This document shows, piece after piece, positions 25,307 to 37,165 of a stretch of 64,000 bases of DNA. Location of the stretch: assembly GCA_029204225.1 (NCBI GenBank), contig MU832617.1, positions 1-64,000 on the forward strand. The letters are read 5' to 3'. Every line of letters starts with the position of its first letter. Within the stretch, counting starts at the first letter, position 1. Position numbers and translations under genes: made by a program. Origin of the DNA: Diphasiastrum complanatum. Lineage: Eukaryota > Streptophyta > Lycopodiopsida > Lycopodiales > Lycopodiaceae. Below the pieces are notes generated by a model. It had not been told where the DNA came from, made no database searches, and saw nothing but the letters and a program-made list of their open reading frames with translations.

Positions 25307-26310
25307 AACGGGTTCTGTTCTCAGAATGGGAAAAAAAAAAATGAAATTATTCCTTAAGCTTTCAAGTCTTACCCATGAACCATTATTCTTAGTCTAATCT
25401 TTCCATTTGAATAAGTACTCAGAGATGCAACAATTTTTATTTTGCTTGCCTCTACTCATGAATACTAAACTCAAATCCACAAAGATACACTAAGCTATAA
25501 ATCTTCTAAATGGGTTGATCTTATCCAAAAGAAGAGTTCATCACCTTCATGTAATCCCAATTACATGAAACACTGGGTGATTTTTCTTATTTCAGAAATC
25601 AAATCCAAAAGCTGAAGCAATTCCATTTCAATTTCTTGCAGAAAATAATACTTCTTGGTACAAATATTCTTAGAATATCTAAATATTCAATAATACCACA
25701 ATTCAGTCATCTAAAATCTTTAGGAGATCCATCAAGTCTTAGACAATTATAACTCAATCCAAAGTACTACAGTTACTAGGCCTAACACAAGCATGATCCA
25801 TACAAAGCCCTAAGGGTTTCACCACCCAACACATACACATTTAGGGCCGTTTTTTCAAATAGCTACATCGCGATGGTGGCTCAATTTTCACATAGCTTCT
25901 TGCAGCCGCTTCACTACATGATCAATGTCCCTCCAAACGCGACCATCAGAGGAACAAATTTGTCGCAGAGTAAACAAGGAATTATCTAGCTCCGTCGTGG
26001 CTTCAAGATCTCGCTAGTTTGATCCTACCTGCAGTTTCTAAACCCACAGAAATAGCTCCCTCAAAATCTGGTAGCATCTGTCCTTAGATGTCAATCAGGG
26101 CTTCAAAAAAAACAAACGCATTCATCTACATCTCCTGGCATCTCTACATTGTGACCTTCACTGGGAAACAGGTCTGTTTCCAGGCTGCAACCTAACCTAA
26201 TGCATTTGGTAGAGTAACACGCATTTACCCTTCTTAGCTAACATTCAAATACAAGAGTAATAAGCAGAGAGTGTCACATGCAAGCATCCAAAAGTTCAAC
26301 CCATCATCTG

Positions 26311-26382
26311 TAACATTAGTTTACTTGTTTCTGTATGTTGTAGGTTAACCTGCAGCAGACAGAAACAAGTAAACTACTATTA
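26311..26382. repeat. 72-bp near-perfect palindrome
   Basis: The 36-base arms 26311-26346 and 26347-26382 are reverse complements at 31 positions and meet at GGTTAACC with no loop. A 16-base perfect block (AGTTTACTTGTTTCTG and its complement) lies in the arms. It sits in the internal part of the LARD-like element. Confidence 0.85.
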
Positions 26383-26750
26383 ACACCATTAACAGACGTC
26401 CAGAGATCACCAAAGGTTAAAAACGAGTTTTTGGAAGAAGGATTCAAAGCTTGTTTCTAGGTTCAAACCACAGGGTTACCACTCTTCAGAAGTAGTGAGC
26501 ACATTCCAAGGAAGGCTTCGCAGGATTTTAACTGCATGCATCCCTAATCCGAATCTACGTTTGTTTTCCCAAAGAATGGGCAACTTGCCATTTCCATTCT
26601 ATGTTTTTCAGATTTGCATGATACACAAGAGGATCAGTCTAGTAAGAAGCTCAAATCCTCTACATGCAAACATTAAATTCAAGATTCCCAGCAACAATTA
26701 GTTTATTCATTCAGGACTGTGTTGCAATGGTTCGCGATCCGCTGCAAAAA

Positions 26751-26776
26751 CGTTCCGGATCATGCAATCCGGAACG
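26751..26776. repeat. Perfect 10-bp inverted repeat with 6-base loop
   Basis: CGTTCCGGAT, then CATGCA, then ATCCGGAACG. Related TTCCGGATCG-like words recur at about 27470-27530. Confidence 0.8.
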
Positions 26777-26986
26777 TCAGTTTAATACTAACTAAACTAT
26801 ATTTGAATGGTGGACATGCTTTTCCAATAGATATCAGAAATCAGTTTTGAGTGGAGTTCTGATGCCAATGGTTTGGAGATCTATTGATTTCGTTTTCTGT
26901 TGGAAAATGATAGAAAGAGTTAGAAGGAGCCTTCCTTAGACTGGCAGAAATTGTATACTTCTTTTGGAATAGCTGAAACAAGGGGT

Positions 26987-27007
26987 TTGGGGGGCAACGC
27001 CCCCCAA
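26987..27007. repeat. GC-rich 9-bp perfect hairpin
   Basis: TTGGGGGGC, AAC, GCCCCCCAA, with a GC-rich flank GGCGGGGCGGCCGCG. It stands out in otherwise AT-rich element sequence. Confidence 0.75.
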
Positions 27008-27950
27008 TGGCGGGGCGGCCGCGACAGTAAGGCCTCTTCATGATTTGGCCTTCCAACTCCCTGAGTGAAAACACACTTTTTGGTGTTTCGCACCCGAAAT
27101 AGTCGACAAACTACATAGTCATAATGCTCTCAATCAGAGCTTTCATCTGATACCCATATTGCCTAAAAAAATTTCAAAAAAAAAAAATGTTTCTGCGCGA
27201 TTCTGGGAAAGTCCCGAAACGCGATTCGGAATCGCGGTGCGTCTATGGCTGAAACCATCTACTGATGTCCAAATTTTTAAAACCATATGAAAATGTAGCC
27301 AGTTTTCTTAAACCATCTATTGATGTCCAGATTTCTAATCAATGTAGCTTGCAGCCATCTGAAACCAAGCAACAGATCTGCATAACAATTGCTTTTTTGA
27401 TATCCTTTCACATGATACCCATATTGGCAACTATACAAAAAAAAAAAATTGGCATTCCGGGAAACCCTAATGGGAAATCCCGGATCGCATTCTGGAACAC
27501 ATTCCGGATCGTGTTTCGGAACGCGGACTGCAATCTTGATTCAGGATACATTGATTCACACCAATCTATCAACAAACCATCTGCTACTAGCCTGAATTTA
27601 ATCTGTCTAAACATTATGGATTCATGCAAATTGTTCATTCAAAAAACAGTCTAGACTAAGAAGTGATCTACTCATGCAGATCATTCTACTTCAAGTGAAA
27701 ACTTTTTTAAGGCTTCTTGAAAATAAGCATGAATTCCACACCAATCCACATCATCTCTAAGAAAATCAAACAAGGAGAAGAGCACTCTACCACCAAGTTT
27801 GAAAAGCATGCTTTTAGATGAATTAGTGAATCCAAACCCAATTTCCCTTGAAAAAACAACATTCCAACTGGGATGTAAATCCAAGTGCGTTCCAATTCCG
27901 ATTTGATGTAGAACTTGTCCCCATCCCATCTAAAACCGCATCTTAGCCGG

Positions 27951-27962
27951 GCTCTGATACCA
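27951..27962 (-). other. Primer-binding site, initiator-Met tRNA
   Basis: The minus strand reads TGGTATCAGAGC one base after the 5' LTR, followed by CCGGCTAAGATGCGG as in the related copies. Confidence 0.9.
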
Positions 27963-27963
27963 A

Positions 27964-28452
27964 TGTAAAGACCACTAGGGAAAACCCCTAATATGAGGAT
28001 AGGAAAACCTAAGAGAGATAATTGAGCAAAACCACCCAACCAATCCTAGATCCCTCTTGGAGAATCCTCCTGGATCTAGCCCCCAAGCCATGCCATGTGA
28101 TAGCAAGAGGAGAAGAGCTCTACAGGTAACCTAGACCAAAGTCGTCAACGGAATAATCACTAACTCAATAAATAGAGAGTAGGATCATGTGCATGAACCC
28201 ATGCAATCCCCATGCAGGTCAATTATAAATAGATCACAACTCTTCATGCATACCTCTCGTCTATATCAGTCACACATACATGCACTACTCCATATGTCTC
28301 AATTAGAGTGTCTGGGTCCTCTCAAGGTCATTAGTCACCAACAAGCCTCGAAGTGGAATAAAATCTAGGCATGACCAATAATCTCGAACACTGGAGGGCC
28401 CGTCTACCATATTAGGACTATTCCATGTCCTTTACTGAATATGGCCGTAACA
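27964..28452 (-). repeat. 5' LTR of the LARD-like element
   Basis: 489 bp, the partner of 24804-25292. It is followed on the + strand by the right target duplication CTCTG. Confidence 0.9.
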
Positions 28453-28457
28453 CTCTG

Positions 28458-29152
28458 ATTCCTTAGCTCAACACAAAAGCAAGAAATGTAATACTGTCCT
28501 GCAGGGATCAACAAATCTAGGGATCTTGATTGAATTGTTAAAAAAAATGACAACAACAACTTGCCATTTCAATTTATAATGATTATCATATCTCCATTTA
28601 TATCTCATTATTCTATCATATTAGTAGTGCAAACTAGCAAACCCTTCGACCGTTAGACTACTTTTGAAGTTAATCACCTAATAATGAAAATTTTCGTCTC
28701 AAATTGAAAAGGAGTTTGCATAATTTGTAGAAGTTGAATATGTTAAGTCCATACTTGGGTTCAAATCAGAACTAACGGTGTATAAGGTCCTACCATGAAA
28801 GATGGGATTGGAATTGTTCCATAACAAAAGAGTGGCTTGGTGTACTTGGTATATAAGGAGTAATGCTCGTATCTTGTGTTCTTAAGTTGTTTTAGGCTTG
28901 GCATGTTGGTGCAAGTAGGCATGCAAGGAGTCCTAAAAGTGGTATTATAGCAATTTAAGGCCTTGGGCCTAGGTGATTATTGGTAGATAGAGTGCATGAA
29001 CTCAAGACAAGTTCAATCATGGTGGAAAAGTGTTGTGAAACTAACTCAAGTGTGACAATGATACTTTATTTCAATATGCTTGCTCTGGTAATGATACTTG
29101 GGATTAATAGATAAAGCAATTGTACTCTGATTGTCACAAAAGATTAATTAGC
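28458..29152. other. Non-coding region
   Basis: No gene or structured repeat recognised between the LARD-like element and the copia remnant. Confidence 0.4.
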
Positions 29153-29830
29153 CTATACTTGACTAAGATTAATGTCCGACAATAGATGCCTTAACAAGAT
29201 AGCTTCCTTTGCAGCTTGTGCAACAACGGCAATATATTCAGCCTCTCGAAGATAATGCAGTCGAATTTTGCTTCTTACTATTCCAAGAGATAGGACCCTT
29301 GTTGAACACTTGTTGAACACAAAGAAATAGCTTGATGTTGACTTAGCAAAATCTACATCCATAAAACCTTGAAGAAGATGAACCTAGGTATTCAAATCAT
29401 CATTCAAATTTCCACCATAACGTATTCAATAATTTTGTGCCAACTATAGATATCGAAGAACACTAAGTAGTGCTATCCAATGAATGAAACTTGGATTTGA
29501 TGTATATTGGCTAAGTGTACTTATTGAATAAGCAATGTCAGGTCTAGTACAAATCATGACATACGTGAGAGAACATAATAATATTCTTACCAACTAGCAG
29601 GTTTGTAACAATCCATGTCTAGTTCTTAATAAGAGATTGATACTCTTTGTCCATCGCTGATCTCCGTTGATCTACATCTGGACTAGAAATTGCCTCAGAA
29701 TCATTGATTGGCTCCTCAACAAAATAACAAGTGGCCATGGCATTGTTGATAAATCTATCTAGAGGTACTCTGTGTGGATTTAATCTTTGAGAAACTGGCG
29801 TATCCAGCTGTTGCTACTACGACCTTCTCG
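29153..29830 (-). pseudogene. Internally deleted Ty1/copia RT-RNase H remnant
   Basis: On the minus strand the 5' part resembles the start of copia RT (EAISSPDVDQ, then SAMDKEYQSLIKN) and is followed, after stops and frame changes, by the end of RT ([19 protein letters not shown]). The RNase H end is at 29153-29362 (MDVDFAKSTSSYFF, REAEYIAVVAQAAKEAILLR). The catalytic RT core with its YVDD box is absent, so the element suffered a large internal deletion before or during decay. No LTRs are recognised. Confidence 0.75.
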
Positions 29831-30851
29831 ATTTGTCTACTTCTGAATTATTGATTAATGTAGAGTTGAGATTCGAACTTGATGTGATATCGGGTATGGA
29901 TTTGACATCTGTAACTTGCTCCTTTCCCTTGAAATCGTTGAAGGTGGACAAGAAAGTCTCTACCATTTTGGCACCATTGCCAAGGAGTAATGCCATTATT
30001 TTTCTTTTTAGCATATTTAAATGGATGTTATCTTGCATTTAGGCATCTTAGTCTTTGCATGATAGTGTTAAATTTGTATTTTTAGGTTTAGTTTTGGGTG
30101 AATTTCATGATTTTGTATGGATTTTCTTGCTTGTAATCACCTAAGATTGATTAGCAAGGAAAGACAATTAGTACACCATTGTTAAGATCCATTTGGATTT
30201 CAACAAATTAGAGAAACATAAAAAAATTGTTCATTTTCTACAATTTGGAAACAAAAGAGGGCAGAAACTTCATCAGACCTTCTGTTCCCTTGCAACCAAC
30301 CTTCGTCGACTTGCAAGCAGGACCGCCCTGATTCATTGAAGCTACAGTTTGAAAGGCGAAGGTTACTTCCCAGCCATTGTCCAGAAACTTGAGAAAACAG
30401 CCAAAAATAGTTTTAAAAAACACTCCAAAAAACTAAAAAAGTTTCGAGCTTTTCTACAAAAATATCAATTCTCTCTAAGAACCTTCACCTAAACCTTTGC
30501 CAACTTTACAAAATATTCTTCATACTACACTTAGAAATCAATGATTCAAGTGAGGGTTACTTCCTTTAAAAAGATGTGAAGTGAAGATTTTTCAAGCTTC
30601 TGATCATTTTTTGAAGGAAAGTCGCAAGATTTTTGACAAAAATTTGAGTATCTCTCTTTCAACCTTTGCCCAACCCTCTCCAGTTTTTCTAAAGCTAAAA
30701 TGAGCAAATGAAGTGCAGCATGATATGCCAGAGCATTTCAAAAGTTACGCTTTGAATGATGTGGTCATTATGTTACTGAAAGCTCATCGAGCACATACGG
30801 AAGAAGTTCCATAAATGAAAAAAGTCTATGATGGACCAGCTCGGATGCAAC
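29831..30851. other. Non-coding region
   Basis: Nothing recognisable. Frames of up to about 70 codons occur but have no support. Confidence 0.4.
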
Positions 30852-33000
30852 CTATGAGTTTAGCTGAACTAGGTGAAGATGAAAAATCTGTCCAAGTTGG
30901 AACACAACTTTTTTCCGCTCAATTTTCTGCTTTGAAAAAAACTCATTTTTGCATTTTATCCATCTTCTATAATACAACAGCAAAGTGAGCATTTGTTTTT
31001 CGATGTGATATCTAAATGTCATTGATGAGTTACATACGTTGCACTCAACTTGTTGATTTTGTTTCATATCCCAACCGTCAGCCAACAACTCGGTGATTAT
31101 TTCATCACTCAAGTCCTTACAAATAAACATTGTTTTCGTCCCCGAACATTGCATTTGGAAACAACAAAAATAGAAAAAGGGAGATACCAACTTAACCTAT
31201 ATAAATCTTTGAACCAGTGCTACATTTTTATATACTTTGAATATCCATATAAAGTCTAGATCATCTGGAGAGATCCATTCCTCACTTGAAAAATCTGGTA
31301 GAGGATATGGCTCTAATCTATCGACTAAACTATTTTTATCAGGAATATAGGTGTGATCATAAAAATAAACTCCTGATATCAAAATATATGACATCAATTA
31401 TTCCTGCAATCGATTGAACTGATTGTCATTCAGCAAAATGTGATGGATACAAATCTACAAAACCAACAAAAATATCGTAAGAAAAAATTAATATAAAAAA
31501 AATATTAATACTAAAGAAATTTAATCTGAATATGTACATATTAATCGTATACTTACAATTGCATTTTCTTCTATCATCTAAATTCAAATCATAAATGTTG
31601 AGCTCTTTGTGAAGATAAGCATGTTGAACTAAAACTTTTGTGATAGATTGACCGCCAGCTGATACTTTGAAATCCATTATCCCACCTTTCCAAAAGCTTA
31701 TATATATGTTATCCGATCTTTTTCTTTTTCAAAAAAAGTCTTTTGAAGAAGGATGCATCAAAATCCATTGATATTTATGATATATTTTTGGCATTCATTG
31801 ATCTTCTGCATTTTTTTCATTGCAAATATTGATAGCATGAATGGTTCTTCTTGGTCTCCGATTATGTGTAACCATTAGTCCAAAATATGTCTATGCAAGA
31901 TGAGAACGGAGAGAATGAAGAGAATGAGAGGTATACCTATGAATGGCAATCCAAAATATGTCTATGGAAGCTAAGAATAGAGAGAATGAAGAGAATGAGA
32001 GATATACCTAAGAATGACAAGAAGTTACAAGGATTAGTTAAATACAGTTTACGACTATTGACGTCAAATCAACCTCGAGTGTACAAAGATAAACAACAAA
32101 AGAGTACTCGGACAGTAACTGTGGTCCAATCACCATCGTTTGTTCTACCCGGCAAGATTTTTTAAAATCACAAAAATTTGGCCGAGGAAGGCAAAAACAA
32201 GTTCCGTCCGTCAACCACTATTACAGTTCGTCACAAATTGACACCATTGATTGGGACACATAAGCGTTGAAAGCGTGCGAAGTAAAAAAAAAAACATCTT
32301 GACAAAGGACCCATTTTGAGTTCTCATATCCCCTAATAGCTTCTCTATTCAAATATGGAATGTATATAGCATCATAATAAAAAATGTCAAAATCTATAAG
32401 CTCTTTGGAAATTCGTCCTTTATATTGTAATTTACCAATTTCTGAATGGACAACATCTTTAATACCTGAAAGAGAATTTACAAGTTCCTATTCATATATA
32501 TTTGATGGATATAAATCTACAATACAAAAAACCATTGTAAGTTTTCGTGGTTAATTACAACTACATGTTAGAGTTGACAAGTAATTCAGAACATCACAAT
32601 ACTTACACTTTCGATAATCATAAGGATTTGTGAAATCCGCATTCAATTTTGGATGCATGTAAACATGTTGAACAAGGACTCTACAATATCTACCAAGGGA
32701 TATTTTAAAATCAAGAATCTTAGCTTTCCAATTAGATTTAGATGTATATTTTGTCTTCTTTTGACGAAAAGCTACTCTTGTTGATGGATGCATCAATATC
32801 CAAGAAGCTTTATGATATTCATGAGCAATCCCAATTCTATCATCGTCCTTCTCATTGTAAAAAAATTCAGAGTTGAGGATCTTTGTTTCCTTATTGATAG
32901 CTTGAAGAGCTAATTTGAATCTCTACAAAACTGGAGGGGCATAACAAGGGCTAAAGCATTATTGTTTCGAGCTTCCGTGCTTCATTTAAGTAATTACTAC
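30852..33000 (-). pseudogene. Unidentified exon-like blocks in two tandem copies
   Basis: On the minus strand, a block at about 32551-32930 (EYHKASWILMHPSTR..., LDFKISLGRYCRVLVQHVYM, YDYRKC) matches one at about 31570-31830 (YHKYQWILMHPSS..., MDFKVSAGG, KVLVQHAYLHKELN, DDRRKC). In both, the block ends at a GTAAGT-type donor. The next block begins at a TTGTAG or TTTGTAG acceptor followed by ATTTRTATCCATCA. A further pair, with YYDAIYIPYLN and FYDHTYIPDKN, lies at about 32290-32460 and 31197-31370. A unique downstream piece (FICKDLSDEIITELLADGWD, ECNVC) is at 30852-31170. Conserved splice signals in both copies argue for a duplicated host gene. Stops, and a frameshift in the second copy, suggest decay of at least one. 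I do not recognise the family. Confidence 0.5.
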
Positions 33001-34029
33001 ATTGCAAATTACAGAAAATAAAGAAGACTATAACCTTGTTGACATACACCTCGTAATTTAACTTTGGTTTAACCAACATAGTATCTCCTCTTAACTAAAA
33101 CAAGCAAATTTGAGCAGCTCAATTAGCCACGAATAGTCACGAACAACACATGTTAACTGATAGTGTGCTTGCGACCTACTCGACGGGAACTTCAAATCGT
33201 CTTAAAATTTAAATATTTTTCCAACTTCGATGACATGCGTTACGTTGAATCCACTATTGCAATACATGATTGGGCCACATGGACATAAAAAGCCAAAAAA
33301 AAAAAAACAAAACAAAACAAAACAAAAGAACCCAAAAAAATTAAAAAAAAATCTTTACAAAAAGGCCCCTTTAACATCGGAACCTTAATCTTTAATGCTT
33401 ATTGTTCATTTTCCCTACTGTTGGGCCTACATCACTCTCTACAAGGTGTTCTTTCAAGAGCCTTTGGCAAGAGGATGTTGAGCCCTATAAGTGTGACTTG
33501 TATGCTAACAATGTGTCAATGCAAGAAACATTATGCAACATAACTATGCACGCCATGTTTTTCTATTTTAGTATACTTTCTCTTAACGTGTTGCGTGTAA
33601 TCAAGGTTCAATGTTTCGTGAACCTTTTAGAAAAGCCTTTTCGCAACACATTTGAAATGCGTTTGAAACAAGAAAGCATTGCCTTTGTCAAGAAAGAAAT
33701 GGCAAAACGTTTTTAGGATGTTTTTGCTTGGTTTTATTCATAGCCTTTTGTTAAAGGAAAACCGAGTGTTGTTTTAAGTGTCTGGACAAGACATTTCTAC
33801 TATTCTCTATGAGTTCTAACTAAAGTTTTAAAAGCCAAATTTTTTCTCTCACTTTTCTGTCTAACTTTAAAAACCATTTCGAACCATCCGTTTGAAATGG
33901 ACTTTTTCAAAATGAAACGCGTTTCAATGAAACATTGTCAATGTCCAAGGTTGTACAAAACACAAATATTGTGGTTTGAAAAGACACAAATTTGAGTTTT
34001 CGTCTATTGGTCATAGCTCGTTACATTTC
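33001..34029. other. Non-coding region with A-rich simple sequence
   Basis: Contains an A/ACAAA-rich run near 33293-33360 and no supportable gene. The open frame at 33402-33716 has no recognisable features. Confidence 0.4.
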
Positions 34030-34100
34030 AAATTACCAAACTGTCCCTGTGATGTTAAATTACCAAACTGTCCCTGTGATGTCAAATTACCAAACTGGTC
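34030..34100. repeat. 27-bp tandem repeat, about 2.6 copies
   Basis: AAATTACCAAACTGTCCCTG plus TGATGT(T/C) starts at 34030, 34057 and 34084; the last copy is partial. Confidence 0.85.
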
Positions 34101-34158
34101 ATGCGTGAAATAGACAAAGCATGGCATGCACAAGAAGCAATACCTCCCATTTAAAGAG

Positions 34159-34373
34159 CTCCAAAATTTAAAGCAAGCCAGAGACATGATTGCAGATGAC
34201 TTTACACCGATGCATAAACAATGTACATGTGGACTAAGGCATTTCTTGGTATAAACTTCCATCTCAAGGACAGACTCCAAAAATTAAGGCAACCCAGAGA
34301 ATTGATTGCAGATATTTTTACCGTTATGCATAAACCATATACATATTGACTAACACATTTCTTGGTACAGAAG
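34159..34373. repeat. Diverged tandem duplication, ~116-bp period
   Basis: CTCCAAAATTTAAAGCAAGC...CATTTCTTGGTA at 34159 recurs at 34275 as CTCCAAAAATTAAGGCAACC...CATTTCTTGGTA with scattered substitutions. Confidence 0.7.
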
Positions 34374-34529
34374 AGTATCGTTGGGTTTTAAAGTCAACCC
34401 CAAATGAACCGTGCATTGACATAACAAGCAGCAATAAGCAGAGAGCAGATAGCATAACAAGCAGCAATAAGCAGATAGCACTGTAAGGACTGATATCAGG
34501 CCAAATGGCTTCTGGTTAGATTTTTGCAA

Positions 34530-36677
34530 TTACCAAAAAAGCTTATGGATAAGAATACTAGACCTATCAAGGCTACAAAGACCCTGAAGGTAATGAAATG
34601 GCTGCATGGATTCCGTAACATCAAGAACCTGAAGGCCAGCTGCACGAGCAGTATTAAAAAAAAAGTTTAAAGTTTTTATATTTCGCTTGGCAGTGGTAAA
34701 ATACGCTACAGGAAAGCCTGCTCGATTGCACTTAGTCAAGCTGCAAACAGAATCTTTTGTATCACTCCCAGGATGTTCACGTACTTCCTGATGTTTGGAG
34801 CTTTGATAAGGTTCTTGCGAAAGCCAAAAGCCATTTGAGTCCTCTGACACTTTAACTTCGCTACTAACTGGATGTTCTCTGTTTGTGAAATCGCCAGATT
34901 TAGGTTTGGAACTTGCTCTTCTCGACGAAAGAAGCGTGACTAAAACACTGACGAGATCAGGGACAGTTGTGGGATCATAGATAAGGTCAGCTCCCAAGCT
35001 GTACACCAAGTATCGATGAGAAATTAGTTCCAAGATAAAACACACAAAAGTTTCTTGTATGTACAGAATTAATTGTTGCACACATGTGCGTGTGTGCACA
35101 CAGAAACACAGCGCATGCGTCACAAACACATGTACACACTGCACCCACACATGAGCAGGGAGGGTGCATGTGTGTGCGTCTCAAAGTTACAACGTGGTAG
35201 ATTATATTTGACTTTGACAAAAATATTAGAGTCGCCCAAGAAGCAATTGTTGGTCAAAATCTCCCTCCTCTCCTTGAGTTTATGAGTTTTAATTCCAGTT
35301 GGACGCATCAAAAAATGGCAAAAATGCCAAATAAGCATGAAGAAAAATTACTTACATTATTTCTGCATCAATCGCATGAATCTCATCTTTGTTTCTGAAG
35401 GCAGATTCCCAACATAGCTGCTTGCAAAGGACCTGGACCACGTAGCATAGCACAGCACTTAGTTAATCAAGTTAAACATCTCAAATCCTACAAAACTCTC
35501 ACCCTTGACATGACAGTTTCCCCCTCCCTAGAATCTAAAGAATAACCACAGCATTAAAAGTATCAGAACACAATACCATTATAATGAAACACCTTATGTT
35601 CCAGAAACATAATAGATCACAATTGTCGAACAGAGCGACGTAGCTTTATGGTTCAAAACTGACTAATTGGAACAGGATCAGTAAATACAACAACCACCAA
35701 ATGAGGCTTAAACTTTAAAATGCAGAAGATACAAAATGATCAAGTATGCAATTGACAGTCAGGAAAATCAGGTTTGCTGCGTAAGTATGTTCTGTTGTGC
35801 TATCATGTAGATAAGTACATGAAGAAGCTTCAAGTAGAATGAGTTGATTTTGTGCTTATAACAAAACGATATAACAAAACCAGGCCAACAAGGCAAATAT
35901 GCATCTTTTCAGGCATATGCAAGGTTTTACTGGAGCAACACAATCAGTCAGAAGTTAGAACCATGATAAGCACACATGAAGGATCTTCATAGACTCGGAA
36001 ACCAAAGAGGCCGGGGGGTGGGTGGGTTTAGAGAGGGGGGCTCAATATTCTAACACTCATCAGCCAAGATCAAAGAGTTACATGGAATCCTCTTACCATA
36101 CTGAGCTACATTAAGCTCCAGTGGGCTCATTGAATAGCTCAAGTGCAAGAGGGCTAATTGGGCTCAACCTCAAAAGTTAAGGAAAAGGATTGCAAATTGA
36201 AGAAAAACATAGAAAATTTTTGAACAAAATTTAGGAAAAGGTTTATAGAGCGAGTTACACTTTACAAATTGAATGTGTTATGGACCTTCTGCAAAATAAA
36301 AAAATACATTCACCGGACTGCAACTGGATGGGCATGAAAAGTTTCTTTCCAACTTCAAGAAAGTCTACATGCAACTTTCGTAGGGTAGACACCATTCACA
36401 CAACAGTATTCTTGTTGATTAGTTGATCTTCAGGCCCTTAAGACAAACACTTGCCTGCACCTGATGATACTTTGACATTATCTGCTATCTCAAGTTCCAC
36501 TACATTAATGTCATTAATAACAAGGTTGCGTCTTAAGAGAGTACTTACCTGCACTGAGTTCTCTGATGTTTCTTTGACGTTGTCTGCTATCTCATGTTCT
36601 GCTACATTAATGCCATTAATAAGAAGGTTATGTCTCAAGTTGGACAGAGTAATCAAATCTCCATCTGTCAGAACCAC
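34530..36677 (-). CDS. 3' exons of a FAM86/EFM3-like protein-lysine methyltransferase
   Basis: Three minus-strand exons splice in frame: 36677-36549, 35432-35356 and 34998-34530 (stop). All introns have GT...AG ends and the phases join exactly (129, then 77+469 nt). Motifs fit a class I methyltransferase of the FAM86 group: VVLTDGDLITLSNLRHNLLI (motif-II-like, acidic SAM contact), then CWESAF, ILGADLIYDPTTVPDLV (post-motif acid D-Y-D-P), and the family C-terminus AGLQVLDVTES...LDRSSILIHKLFW. Animal and yeast members methylate a lysine of elongation factor 2; that role here is by family only. The N-terminal part, including the glycine-rich SAM motif I, was not found upstream, where a copia fragment lies. 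The gene may extend through long introns or be truncated. The 34530-34998 exon has an insert of about 80 residues of Ser/Glu-rich sequence. Confidence 0.75.
36449..36645. repeat. 102-bp tandem duplication covering part of an exon and its donor
   Basis: TCTGCTATCTCA-GTTC...CATTAATAA-AAGGTT at 36481 recurs at 36583. The exon side carries donor GTAAGT (plus-strand 36543-36548). The downstream duplicate carries GCAAGT (36449-36454) and encodes a second LRRNLVINDINVVELEIAD-like stretch. Confidence 0.8.
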
Positions 36678-36884
36678 CTGCAGGAGAAGCAAGAAAAGTT
36701 TTTGTAAGTTAACTGGCGCATATCCACCAATGAACTACCACCACAGAAGAATAGATTAGCAAATGCTAATGTGCCTTGTATACATCATGACAAGCATAGC
36801 TTCTCATTCTGTAGCATCCCTGTTTACAAAGGCCATATGTAATAATGTGCATTGTGCTCACTTACAAAGTTACAAGACATTCAT

Positions 36885-37165
36885 GATGTACTTGGCAGAC
36901 AATACCAAACTAGACATTGCTTATGCAGTGTTCCGATTGAGCTAATTCAACATCAATCCAGGTCCGACACACTAGAAAATTGCCAAGAGGATTCTGCAAT
37001 ACCTGCAGACACAAAGAACTATGGACTATACTATAGTCGAGATGTAGGATTCCAGATTGAATCCTACAGTGATGCAAGCTGGGCATCCCTGAAAGATGAT
37101 AGTAAAAGCGTCTCAAGAGGATGCACCTTAGCAGCCTGGGGTTCAATTAGTCAAAGAAAGCCAAG
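36885..37165 (+). pseudogene. Ty1/copia RT end/RNase H fragment
   Basis: About 280 bp closely similar to 7570-7860 of the copia pol remnant: MYLADNTKLDIAYAVFRLS, then KIAKRILQYLQ and SDASWASLKDDSKSVSRG. It has stops and frameshifts and no LTRs. It lies just upstream of the recognised methyltransferase exons on the opposite strand. Confidence 0.85.

Larger units (their letters stand above)
24804..28452 (-). mobile_element. Structurally complete non-autonomous LTR retrotransposon (LARD-like), 3.65 kb
   Basis: All structural marks are present on the minus strand: 5' LTR 27964-28452, iMet primer site 27951-27962, polypurine tract about 25293-25306, 3' LTR 24804-25292, and a 5-bp target duplication CTCTG at 24799-24803 and 28453-28457. 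Both LTRs are 489 bp with TG...CA ends. I count about 30 differences between them, so insertion is not recent. The 2.67-kb internal region has no gag, protease, integrase or RT frame, so movement would depend on proteins from another element. Truncated relatives lie at 1053 and 11833. Confidence 0.9.

Noticed and set aside
35073-35338. Cys/His-rich frames in both strands near 35.1 kb
   Set aside because: They come from CA/TG-rich intron sequence of the methyltransferase gene; no conserved spacing of a zinc finger.
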